From Ceratotherium simum simum (taxonomy: Eukaryota > Chordata > Mammalia > Perissodactyla > Rhinocerotidae): a DNA stretch of 64,000 nt. Below are positions 11,570-22,190 of this stretch, one piece after another. Both the position numbers and the translations under genes were made by a program. A model generated the notes under the pieces. The model was not told the DNA's origin, did no database searches, and saw only the letters and a program-made list of their open reading frames with translations. The DNA lies in the NCBI RefSeq assembly GCF_000283155.1, contig NW_004454207.1:7895778-7959777 (forward strand), given 5' to 3'. The stretch's first letter is position 1. Every line of letters begins with the position of its first letter.

Positions 11570-12300
11570 AATGTTTCTATTCCCCAGGCTTCTGCTTTCG
11601 CCCCTATTGCCTTCTTACTCTACAAGCTCACCTTGGCTATTGTATCTGTTCTAATCACTTCAGCTGTTATTGGTAACCTGATGACCACTTTAATCAGAAT
11701 CCGCAAGACCTGATTTATTTCCTGGGCTCTAAACACAATCTTTTACTGCCTATGGGACATTTCAACTCGTTATTTTTCTCCACCGTAAACACACTTGTCC
11801 CTCTTCTTGTCCTACCCCTGTACCCGTTCATACTCTACCGCAATTAATGATATCACCCACTAGACTGTAAATGACAGGAGGGCAGAGATCATGTCTGTCT
11901 TGTCCACCATTGTACCCCCAGTGCCCAGCATAGTGCCTGGCACATGGTAGACACCCAGTAAGTGTTGTTGAAGAAGTGAGGAATCCATCTATTATTCCAA
12001 ACTAGAAATCTTGGAATCATTCTTGATGCCTCCCTCTCCCTCACTCCCTCTGCCCAGGCTGGGGCCTGTGGGGTTTATTACATAAAAGGCTTTCACCTTT
12101 GGCCCTCCTCTCCATCCCCACTGTCACTGCTTTAATTCAGCCCTTATCCTCTCTCTCCTGGATTGTTGCAGGAGCTTCCTCACTGGTCTTCCTTTGGCTG
12201 GCTTTTTCCCAGCTCATCACCATCTGACCTGAGATGATCTTCCTGAAGCTTAAATCTAATCACATTACCCTCAGGCTCCCCTTCACTTAGAGTTTGCAAT
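11570..12300 (+). repeat. L2 LINE fragments
   Basis: A L2 3' end is readable at 11850-11980 (GACTGTAAATGACAGGAGGG, AGTGCCTGGCACATGGTAGA). A further L2-like CT-rich stretch follows to about 12300. Confidence 0.65.
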
Positions 12301-12357
12301 CTGGCAGCCTCACGCTCAATCCATGGAGTCTATACAGTGTTTTGAGAAAATGAGAAT

Positions 12358-12446
12358 TACTGCACTTCATTGATTCTAAGATGCACATTTTTTCACATTT
12401 TAGCACCTCTGAAATTGGAATGTGTCTTAAAATCGATGGAGTGTCA
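12358..12446. repeat. small inverted-repeat element
   Basis: The arms 12363-12389 and 12419-12443 are near-complementary (TTCATTGATTCTAAGATGCA against TGTGTCTTAAAATCGATGGA) with a 29-base spacer. This is consistent with the remains of a miniature DNA transposon. The family is not recognised. Confidence 0.5.
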
Positions 12447-12789
12447 TAGTTTGATGGGTGGCTTTTTTCTTTCTTATTGGTACATAAAATAATGATGCTC
12501 CTTGAAATCGACGGCATCTTCAAATTTGCAGAAATATACTCATACTGACATTTAAAAATAGGGAGATTTTCCATAAAAATATGTTCAGCTTCTCTTGAAA
12601 AATTACATCGGGCAACACTGGGCCAGGATTTTTGGATGGCAGCCCAAGAGGGAGCTACCGGTAAGTAGCATCTGCCTCATGTAGACAGAATCTCTCCAGA
12701 ATGTCCCATCGTTTCCACCCAGGCTGCTTTATGCATTTATATTATCTGTCCCAGCCCATGTAAGCATTTGAAATTGCAATCCCTGACTG

Positions 12790-13205
12790 ACAGCTTCAAG
12801 TCTGAATTCTTCGTTGTGATTTACAGGAATGATCACAGTTGGCACCAGTCTACCTCTCCAGGTTCACGTCCCCATCCTCCACTCTATACACCCTCTATCT
12901 CCCAGTCTCAGGAAACATCACTCAAATATAGCATGCTCCCGTGTTCCCCAGAATGCCTTTCCCCACCTTTCATGCTCTATGAAACATTACTCGACTTGCC
13001 CTAGCAGAGCTGATATCCTTCTGGACTCTAAAAGAACGTGGGCATATCTCTTTACCTACACCTCCTGTCTTGAAATTATTGTGGACAGGTCCGTTTCCCT
13101 CATTACACTGTGAAGCTAGTAGGGAAATGAATCAGAATGTGTTCATCTTTGTACCCTGCCTCGTCGCTAGAACATGCTCAGTAAGTACTTGTTGAGTAAA
13201 GAATG
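12790..13205 (+). repeat. L2 LINE 3' end
   Basis: A CT-rich L2-type stretch ending GAACATGCTCAGTAAGTACT then TGTTGAGTAAAG. Sense strand. Confidence 0.6.
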
Positions 13206-13439
13206 GATGGGGTGCGTTTCCTGACTGGGATCTCTGTTTTTTGAGTTGTGCCCGTGGATGGAGAGCTAAAAGTGAAGTCAGAGAGAAGCGTAAGTGTTTT
13301 CCTTAGTGCTCAGAGTTTACAGCAGAAGACACTGCTTCTGGTTGTGATTTAGGAATGCCCTTGGCAGTCAAAGTCAGCCCATGGGGACTTAATATCTGCA
13401 GACCCAAAGGCACTAAACCAGAGCCAGCTCTGAAGCTTT

Positions 13440-14440
13440 TTTAAAAATTTATTTTTAAATTAGTGTACAGTAAAATCGACCTGTTTTACAGTTCTGTGGA
13501 TTTTGACACTTGGAGATTAGTATAACCACCACCTTATTCAGGATACAGAACATTGCCCCCAAAACTCCCTCTTGCTGTCCCTTTGTAGTCATACCCTCCC
13601 CCACCCATAAACCCTGGCAACCACTGATCAGTTCTCCATCATCATAGTTTTGTCTTTTCAAGAATGTCATATAAATGTATGCGGCCTTTTAAATCCGGCT
13701 TCTTTCACTCAGCATAATGCCTTTGAGATTTATCCAGGTTGTGTGTATCAATAGTTTGTTCCTTTTTATTGCTAAATAGTATTCCATTGTATGGATGTCC
13801 TACAGTTTGTGTATCCATTCACCCATTGAAGGACATTTGGGCTGTTTTCAGTATTTGACCACATGAACCTGTGTACAGGTTTTTGTGTGAATATAGGCTT
13901 TCATTTCTCTAAAGTAAATACCCAGGGGTAGGATTGCTGTGTCATATGGTAAGTGTATGTTCAGCTTTATAAGAAACTACCAAACTATTTTTCAGAGTGG
14001 CTGTACCATTTTGCATTCCCACCAGCGAAGTGTGAGAGTTTTAGTTACTCCACATCCTAACCAGCACTGGGTATTATTAGAATTTTTTTTAAACCATTCT
14101 AATAGGTGTGCAGTATTATCTCATTTTGGTTTTTTTTTTTTTTTTGTGGGGAGATCAGCCCTGTGCTAACATCCGCCAATCCTCCTCTTTTTTTTTTTTT
14201 TTTTGCTGAGGAAGACGGCCCTGGGCTAACATCTGTGCCCATCTTCCTCCACTTTATATGGGACGCCGCCACAGCATGGCTTGCCAAGCAGTGCGTCGGT
14301 GCGCACCCGGGATCCGAACCAGCGAACCCCGGGCCGCCGCAGCAGAGCGCGCGCACCTAACCGCTTGCGCCACTGGGCCGGCCCCTATCTCATTTTGGTT
14401 TTAATTTGAATTTCTGCTTCCTTGAATCCAGTCTGGGGGA
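13440..14440 (-). repeat. antisense L1 fragment split by an ERE
   Basis: L1 3' sequence read in antisense (ACCCTGGCAACCACTGATCA, AGTATTCCATTGTATGGATG, CATTTTGCATTCCCACCAGC) spans 13440-14132 and resumes after the SINE at 14386. Confidence 0.85.
14133..14385 (-). mobile_element. ERE SINE inserted in L1
   Basis: Antisense copy with a perfect 16-bp duplication TATCTCATTTTGGTTT (14117-14132 and 14386-14401). Confidence 0.94.
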
Positions 14441-14534
14441 ACTGGATGGAAAAAATGGTCAACTCACCACCAGTTTGGTGGTACTTCAAACTCTGATCTT
14501 CTTCCTCATTCTGTTTTTTGCTATTTACTTTTCA

Positions 14535-15125
14535 GAGTCCTTGTGTTACTTATTTATTGCCGTGTAACAAATTACTAAAAAATTTAGAGGCTTAAAACAG
14601 ATAGATATGATCTCACAGCTTCTGTGAGTCAGGAATCTGGGCATGTCTTACCTGGGTCCTCTACTTCAGGATCTCTCACAAGCTGTTGCAGTCGACATGT
14701 TGGCTGGGCTGCAGGCATCTTAAGGCTTAACTGGGGAAAGATCCACTTCCAGGCTCACAGGGTTGTGGGCAGGATTCAGTTCCTTGACGTCTGTTTGACT
14801 GAGGGCCTCAGTTCCTTGCTGGCTTTTGGCCAGAGACTTTCCTCAGTCCTGTGCCATGTGGGCCTCTCCAACATGGCGGCTTGCTTTATCAAAAGCACAC
14901 AATTTACAAAGGCAATAGAGAGAGTCTGCTAGCAAGACAGAAAGTCACAATCTTTTATAACCTAGTCACAGAAGTGACATCCCAAATACCTTTGCCATAT
15001 TCTGTTGATTAGAAGTCAGTCACGAGGTCCAGCCTTACACTGAAAGGGAGGGGATAACACAAGGGCATGAATACCAGGAGGCGGGGATCGTTGGGGACCA
15101 TCTTGGTGTCTGCCTGCCGCAGTGC
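14535..15125 (+). repeat. ancient LTR-like repeat
   Basis: It starts at TTATTGCCGTGTAACAAATT with GGCTTAAAACAG and ends near GGGGACCATCTTGGTGTCTG, a layout typical of old mammalian LTR-type repeats. It is noncoding and diverged. The subfamily is not resolved. Confidence 0.5.
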
Positions 15126-16440
15126 TCCCTGGATTCTCTCCGGGATTTGTGGCTTCATTCAATGGGAGAGACAGGGTACAGCGGGTAGACTGTCCTTATT
15201 CCATCTTACCCAGACTGGAACTCTCTGTGAAGCTTTTGATTTGATTTATGAACATTCAGGGTTAATTTAAGGAGAATTTTATTTTATTTTATTTTTTTTA
15301 ACTCAAGCCATCTAGGACCAAGCTAGGGTTAGATTAAGCAGTGGTCAAAATTTAAATTCTGCTATCTACTAATCTTCTATTTATGAGATCACAACCATGG
15401 AAAGCTCAACTTTTGTACCCAGGATGGAGCCTTTTCAAAGCCGAACGTATAAACTTCAACACGTGACAGCTGTTTCAGCCTGTCATTGTGGCTGCTGACC
15501 AGGTGACCCCAACAGACACATCTGGCCAGCACTGGCCTTTATGAATTTCTTTCACCTGATAGTGACTTGTAACCCACCTTTGATTTCTTTTAATGACTTT
15601 CTAATGACTTGCCAAATCTGGCCTCTCTTTTCTCCTACTTAATGTGGTTTTTCAATACCCAGAACTCATCCCTGAAAATATGCTTGATCCTTTCTCTTTA
15701 TGGAGATGTAAAATTCCTTGGTATTCCTTACCTCTGTTCAAAAGGAAGCAGGCCCTTTAAATCAAGGTTCTTCAAATGTTTTTGATCATGAACCTCTCAC
15801 AGTAAAAGCTTTTTGAGAATGGACCCCTAATACAGGTATATTTATTTATTTACGACTAATACTACTGAACTCATATACTGTGTACATTACCAAACATACC
15901 TGAAATTAGAAAATTTGAAAAGATTAAGAAAATAGATAAAAATATGAGTTCTAATATTTTGCTTTCTACTGTCCCACAGATCTTCTGTGCATCTGCTGTG
16001 GGGCAGGTACCCCCATTTAGAGACTACTAGGTGTTAGGAAGCCGGGACTAGGTGTGATTGCTTACCACTGGGCCCAGCACTGGAAGGCTGGCTGAGAGTT
16101 GCCAGAGCTGGGAGGCCAGCCCCGTGCGAGCTTCCTCACTTTGGTGCTATTGGGCATTGATGTATCAGGGACCATGAGTGGACAGACACCTTAAGTACTC
16201 ACCACCCAACAGATCTGCACACATCATTTTTTTGTCAGTCTATTCCCAAATCCAGCTGCTTTGCCTAGATTCTAGCATACTCCCCAGTGTGTGTAGGAGC
16301 TGCCTGTTAGAATTACTTCTCCTTGGGAGAAACTGGAGCTGTGGCCAGCTCCAGGAAGCTTGTGAAACAGGAGAGGTTTGCCTGCAATGCCCAACCAGCC
16401 TTCTCCATTCCCCTCTGCCTTTCTATAGCTTGCTACTACC
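15126..16440. other. unassigned sequence
   Basis: No gene seen. A patch at 15761-15840 (TTCTTCAAATGTTTTTGATC, TTTTTGAGAATGGACCCCT) may be a hAT remnant. Confidence 0.35.
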
Positions 16441-16444
16441 ATAG

Positions 16445-17190
16445 ACTAACTGAGTGTCCTGGTTTGGGTTCCCTCAGAAGCAGACACTGAGACAAGCATT
16501 TGACAGTAAGTTTATTTGGAGGGTGAAAGCAAACCCAGTAGGGGAGTGGGGAAGTGAGAAAGGAAAGAAAGACAGCCAAAGCAGCCAAGAAAGAGTAAGT
16601 CCAGCCTGCAGAGGTGGAGAGGCTGCCATTTTTCAATCACAGCAGACGGGCACTTTTCTCTACCCACTTATAAGTCTAATTGCAGCATTATAATTAGGAA
16701 CTCAGTTTGTTTTGATTTTTATTTCACCTCTCCCCTTTCACATCCTTGTTAAGTACTGTAAAATCTACGTTTCTACAAGAACACCCTCTTCCCTCCCTCA
16801 CCTCTTTTCTTCTGGTTAACTCCTAACTTCTTGCTGCACAATCCTCAGGTCTCAGCTGGGGCATCAGTTCTTCTAGAAAGCCTTCCTTCATCCCCCTTTC
16901 TGGCATAGGGCTCTTTCTCTGCACCCCCTATCTGTCCTATTAGAGATTTTGTCATACTGTATTGCTTTCATTTATTCATTTAATAAATATCTATGATGTG
17001 TCTGGCACTGTTTTAGGTACCTGGAGCTTATATTCCAATAGGGGAGACAGATTTTAATTTGTAATTTGATTTTAATTTCTTATTTACCTGTGTGTTTGCC
17101 CCAGGTCGTGTCCATTTTGTTCACACTTTCTGTCCCTGTCCCTCAGCACAGTGCCTCCCACATAGGGAGTGCTCAGTAAAGAGGTATTGA
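16445..17190 (+). repeat. old repeat patch followed by L2 3' end
   Basis: 16445-16660 resembles two other old patches in the window (49110-49560 and 43470-43640) through an AGAAGCAGA...GAG...TTTGGAGGG layout. 16850-17190 is L2-like, ending CACAGTGCCTCCCACATAGG and GTGCTCAGTAAAGAGG. Confidence 0.45.
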
Positions 17191-17651
17191 ATTGAATAGA
17201 AAAGCACAAGACCTCTTAGCTAAGGAGGACTTGGTGTCGCCATGGCCTTCTCCGAGGGGGAAGGTGAACTCTCACCTTTCCTTTTGGCTGTTTTCATCCG
17301 ATGGTGTGCCCATTGAGATATAAATTGACCCACCTTGACTGTTAGGGGGATAAGTCTGTTAATCAGTGAGTTTAGAACTGTTAACATTACATTGCCCTTT
17401 ATTTTTTCTTTTTTCAGGCTGAGAGAACACATCCCTGCTTAGCTGGAAGAAAGCCAGAGAATATCTGAGAAGAGGCTGGAACTTTCATTTTGCAACCACA
17501 CAAGGTGCTGACCAAGACAACATAGTGTAATGATCATAAGTAGGGGTTCTAGAGTCAAAGTGTCTGAGTTCAAACTCCTGCTCTACCACTCATTTGCTGT
17601 TTGACGTTGGGCTGTAGTTCCTAACGCGTGAAGAGGGATAATAATAGTATT

Positions 17652-18330
17652 CACTAGTCCCCCCTTATCTGCAGGGGATACCTTCCAAGACCCCCAGTGG
17701 ATGCCTGAAACTGTGGATAGTACTGAGCCCTGTATATGCTATGTTTATTCTTATACATACATACCTATGATAAAGTTTAATTTATAAATTAGGCACAGTA
17801 AGAGATTAACAACAGTAACTAATAATAAAATGGAAGAATTACAACAATATACTGTAGTAAAATTTACCATAGATCCTAGCCACCTCAGTGTACCATTTTT
17901 TTCTTTCCTTATTAAGTCGAGAGCTTTTACCTTTTCACTTAAAGGAAGCACTTTATGGCTTGTCTTTGGCATGTCCAAATTGCCAGCATCACTACTCTTG
18001 TGCTTTGGGGCCATTACTAAGTAAAATAAGGGTGACTTGAACACAAGCACTGCAATACTATGATAGTCGATTTGATAACCCAGACAGCTAAGTGACTAAC
18101 GGGCGGGTCACGGATACAGCGTGGATCTGCTGGACAAAGAGATGAGTCATGTCTCAAGCAAGACAGAGCGGAACGAGACAAGATTTCATCACGCTACTCA
18201 GAACAGCATGCAATTTAAAACTTATGAATTTTTTATTTCTGGAATTTTCCATTTAATATTTTTGGACAGCGGTTGACTGCGGGTAACTGAAACCGTGGAA
18301 AGTGAAACTTTGGATAAGGGGGGACTACTG
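17652..18330. mobile_element. Tigger-class DNA transposon (MER2-like)
   Basis: The ends are inverted: ACTAGTCCCCCCTTATCTGC at left and TAAGGGGGGACTACTG at right, followed by TA. Internal CCCCCAGTGGATGCCTGAAA and TTATAAATTAGGCACAGTAA match the MER2 type as I recall it. At about 680 bp it retains a piece of transposase, so it is longer than the common short MER2 copies. Confidence 0.8.
17889..18014 (-). pseudogene. Tigger transposase N-terminal relic
   Basis: Read on the - strand from the ATG at 18014, the frame begins MAPKHKSSDAGNLDMPKTSH and continues through KVLPLSEKVKALDLIRKEK. That is the start of a Tigger/pogo-type transposase, whose N-terminal CENP-B-like helix-turn-helix domain binds the element ends. 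After about 40 residues the similarity stops and the frame enters noncoding transposon sequence. The DDE catalytic domain is absent, so this is an inactive fossil. Confidence 0.75.
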
Positions 18331-18369
18331 TACCTCACAGGATGATGTGTGGATTAAATAAGATTAACA

Positions 18370-18655
18370 GGGCCGGCCCTGTGGCTTAGCGGTTAAGTCC
18401 ACGCACTCCGCTGTTGGCGGCCCAGGTTCGGATCCTCGGCGCACACTGACGCACTGCTTCTCCTGCCATGCTGAGGCCACGTCCCACATACAGCAACTAG
18501 AAGGATGTGCAACTATGACATACCACTATCTAGTGGGGATTTGGGGAAAAAAAGGAGGAGGATTGGCAATAGATGTTAGCTCAGAGCTGGTCTTGCTCAG
18601 CAAAAAGAGGAGGATTAGCATGGATGTTAGCTCAGGGCTGATCTTCCTCACGAAA

Positions 18656-18688
<33 letters not shown>
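18370..18688 (+). mobile_element. ERE SINE with (AAAT)n tail
   Basis: Sense copy starting GGGCCGGCCCTGTGGC, with two GATGTTAGCTCAG units, ending in an AAAT microsatellite (18653-18694). The flanks AAATAAGATTAACA (18356-18369) and AAATAAGATCAACA (18689-18702) form its duplication. Confidence 0.93.
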
Positions 18689-18694
<6 letters not shown>

Positions 18695-18763
18695 GATCAA
18701 CACATGTAAAATTGACAAGTGCCTACAACACAGTAAGTGCTCAATAAATGTTATTATCGTTGT

Positions 18764-19550
18764 TGTGATGTATACACATATATCAGTGCTGGTTCATTTA
18801 GCAATTAGAGGCTGGCTATAGGACTCTTTGTGGTGCTCAAAGTAACATTTTAGTTTTCTTTGTACAATGGAAAAATACGGTGAAGTTCTTCCTTTTAAGC
18901 AAATTCTAAATTTTAGACAAGTCATATAAAGGGCACAACCAATCCAATTCATGATCCGGAGACTGACCATTATAACAACCACCTAAATCATGAGTTCTTT
19001 CCCTCCTTTCCTTTCTTTCTGTGATTAAACAAATATTTGGTGAGTACCTCTTATGCATTTGGTGCTGGGGGTGCCAAGAGGAATGAAATGGATCCTTTTC
19101 CTTTGGGATTTCATATGTAAAAGGACAAATTACAGTGCACTTTGGGAAGCTCTATAATTGGACACACACATGGCTTTGAGAGCCAGAAGACAGAATGACT
19201 ACCTCCCCTTTGGTGATTCAGGAAAGGCTTCACACAGAGGAGGTGACATTTGAACAACTGTGTCTAGACAGCCATCACTGTGGACTGACTAGGCATTTGG
19301 CCGGAAACCCAGCCGTATAGCTACATTGTCCACTATTTTTCAGGAGCCTGGGTAGTTATGCTATCATTTACAATGTGTATGGCAGCCTTATCAGGTCCTA
19401 GTCTTGGAGTCCCTACCATGGAAAGCTGTATGGTTGTATTGCCTCATAATGAGGCCCTCTGATAATATTTAATATGCTAATAGGAGTACAGAAGCCCAGA
19501 GCTGCCTTTCCAGTTATTTTTAAAGTGATTCCATTAGATTAAATAGCAAG
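18764..19550. other. unassigned sequence with an old repeat patch
   Basis: 19010-19260 (AACAAATATTTGGTGAGTAC, GGAGGTGACATTTGAACAAC) resembles a widespread old mammalian repeat that also appears at 24175, 41095 and 42130. I cannot name it. No gene seen. Confidence 0.35.
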
Positions 19551-20623
19551 CTAGGTAACCACTTTACTGGATCTCCTGTGGTTCTCAATTGCAGAAAGGA
19601 ATTGGCTAAAGAGCAGCTTGGGTGGGGTTATGAAATGACTATGGCTGGAGTTCTTCAAATCCCAGCTTGAGATGCCTAAGGCCAGTAAGCTCGAAAACAC
19701 ATATGCTGTGTAACCAGCTAGGAAGAGTTTGGGAGGAAAATTGCTGCCAGTGTAGCTGCAGTCAACGTGAAACTCTGGGAACAAGATCACCTCTGGATTG
19801 CCTCGAAAGACAGCAGAACTGTGGCTGGTGGCATCCAGTACCGACATTGGCACTTCGATTTTTCAAATGTCTTCCTCCTCTTCCTTTTCAAACTCAGCAA
19901 AATTACAGGTCAGCTTTCCTTTTCCTTTCTGCTGATGAAGAGAGATGAATCTCCCTTTCACAGACAGGTTCTCCAACAAGCAGCTAATTGAATGGCTGGA
20001 GGAATAAAAACGGCATATAAATAAATTTGCAGCACAGCACCCAACAGCTGCTCCCTTAAACCCGTGCCTTTTCAAGTCCTAAAGAGGAATGTTTTGTTTT
20101 TCCACTTCCTTCTCTTAATCATACCCAGGTTACTGTAATGTTTCCTAAAAATCATCCTCGGTTGACCTAAAGAGTCAGCCACTGAATGCTTTCCTGCTCT
20201 TATTTACCAAAATTCATTTTGTATTTTGTACTGATGCAGATTATTTATGCAAACATCGGCCTGGTCCTGCCTGTACAGAGCCTGGTCCCCTTGGAAGCAG
20301 TCATGTGACCACAGCCCATCACTTGAGAGCATCCGTTTATCTCCTAGCCTGGAATAGGGCAGGGTTGGGGCAGACAGCTGCGGCTCACTGCCCAGCCCAG
20401 CCTCTCCCAGATCTGCTGCTCTGGGCTCGCCTTCCAGGCTGAAAGGCAAAGCAGCTGTGGCACGTTCGAGTTATTTCTTTGTGTGCTTGTGTGTATTTAT
20501 TTCTTGATTCATTTAAGCAAGAGCTCTCTCTGCAGAGAACTGCAGAGATATGAGATGTGTGGAGTGTGTGTGTGTAGGGGTGGTGCTCCAGAGAGAGCTA
20601 GAATTGTACTTCTTCTCTTTCAG
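19551..20623. other. repeat-poor segment with TATA-like motif
   Basis: I recognise no interspersed repeat here. A TATA-like sequence GGCATATAAATAAATTT lies at about 20012-20028, upstream of a tentative exon. No CpG island is visible. A promoter role is conjecture. Confidence 0.2.
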
Positions 20624-20724
20624 ACCTCTGCATCCCTCATAGAGAAGGTTTTTTCTCGTTTTTGTTTCTCTTGAAACACCTGGAGTGAGGAACAACCTCT
20701 GCATTGGCCAAGCAGAAGAAACAG
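20624..20724 (+). other. tentative noncoding exon upstream of PPEF1
   Basis: A strong acceptor (TACTTCTTCTCTTTCAG) is followed by 101 bases and a usable donor AACAG|GTAATA, in a stretch without recognised repeats. Because the first coding exon of PPEF1 has its own acceptor, an upstream 5'UTR exon must exist somewhere, and this is one candidate. Splice-like pairs occur by chance, so confidence is low. Confidence 0.2.
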
Positions 20725-21295
20725 GTAATACATTTATTTCTTCTCAGGTATTTTGGGCAAGCAGAAGTCTACATTATAAACATACATTGTGTAGCAACGG
20801 AACAGGGAACATGCACTCCTTGGAGTTTATTTTATTGCTTTGCAATTTCTTGGAATGATTTTTCTCACAGATGCTGATTGCAAATTAGTTGTCATCATCT
20901 TAAAAAGGTACAGATGACTTTGCAATCCGAAGGGTTGTGGCCTATTCCAAATGAACTCGATATTTGGAAAAACTCTGTGGTTACTTGGGTGAGAGCTAGA
21001 AAATGAGGGAAAGGATACTTTGAGAAACCCTTCTAGGCCCTTCATGGGGCCTTCCCCAAACCCCACTATACAACTTCATGTTCAGAAGTCTTCTTTTAGC
21101 TCCTTTGGCCTCTTGCTGTCTTAGAGGACCACAGGGTTTCCATCTATCTGTACGAAAGGGAAACAAAATTCCTTGCAGTGTTCAAGAATTCTCTTTAGTG
21201 ATTTAGTGCTTACACAGATTGATCAGATTGGATCCTGAAACAAAGGCATAGCTAACCTTTTAGTGGATGGACATTTTCGTTCTTTAATCATTAAA
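20725..21295. other. unassigned sequence
   Basis: No gene or repeat recognised. Confidence 0.4.
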
Positions 21296-21299
21296 CAGA

Positions 21300-21520
21300 G
21301 TGGGTCTGTAGTTCTGTCACTGATCAGCTATGCCATGGAGTAGGCTATTTAATTTCTGAGTCTCAGTTTCTTCATCTGTAATATGGGAGTGATGATACCA
21401 CCTTGAAGGTTGCTGTGAAGATTAACTAGAATAATAGAAATATAAAGCACCCATTGTGTGGGTAAATGTAGTCCTTTAATAAATACTAGTGATTTGCCCT
21501 ATTATTATTATTACTGGTAT
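21300..21520 (-). repeat. MIR SINE
   Basis: Antisense MIR: GAGTCTCAGTTTCTTCATCT, GTAATATGGGAGTGATGATA, then TTTAATAAATACTAGTGATT. Confidence 0.8.
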
Positions 21521-21794
21521 AACATTCTTTCAGATGTTAGTGCTCTCAGGGGAAAAGAGTCCATTTCTTTGTGAATCTACAATTATCCCGGAACCGGTAG
21601 ATACCCAAGGGGTTTCGTCTCTGGGAGGGCCCAGACAACGCCTTCTGAAGGAAGAGACTTGAGCAAACACAGGTTTCGTTTCAATCTTCTACCACAGTGG
21701 GTATCCGCGCATGCATGGCCCCTTCTAACTCATCTGCTGAGAATTGCTCTTTGTTCAAGTTGGTTTTTTCCACCTCGTTAGTCCTCAGTACAAG

Positions 21795-22190
21795 TAAGGT
21801 ATGCGTTATTATCCCTATTTTCTTTCTTTCTTTTTTTTTTTGAGGAAGATTGGCCCTGAGCTAACATCTGTTGCCAATCTTCCTCCTTTTTTTCCTTTTT
21901 TCTCCCCAAAGCCCCAGTAGATAGTTGTATGTCATGGTTGTACATCCCTCTGGTTGCTGTATATGGGACACCACCTCAGCATGGCTTGATGAGCGGTGTG
22001 TAGGTCCGCTCCCAGGATCCGAACCTGTGAACCCTGGGGCACCAAAGCAGAGTGTGTGAACTTAACCGCTATGCCACCAGGCTGGCCCCCATCCTATTTT
22101 CTTATGAGAAAACCGAGGTGCAGAGGAATTAATGACTAGCTGAGAAGAATTTAAACTCCGGTCTGACTTCTAAACCCCGGGCTCCACTGC
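21795..22190 (+). repeat. MIR interrupted by an ERE
   Basis: GGTATGCGTTATTATCCCTA before the SINE and TTCTTATGAGAAAACCGAGG, TGCAGAGGAATTAATG after it form one sense MIR. Confidence 0.75.
21825..22090 (-). mobile_element. ERE SINE inserted in MIR
   Basis: Antisense copy. Duplication ATCCCTATTTTCTT (21811-21824) and ATCCTATTTTCTT (22091-22103). Confidence 0.92.

Larger units (their letters stand above)
17524..18763 (-). repeat. MIR split by a Tigger element and an ERE
   Basis: Three antisense MIR parts lie in order: 17524-17651 (GAGTTCAAACTCCTGCTCTA, GAGGGATAATAATAGTATTC), 18331-18369 (CCTCACAGGATGATGTGTGG) and 18703-18763 (AGTAAGTGCTCAATAAATGT). The DNA transposon and the SINE occupy the gaps. 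Confidence 0.85.
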
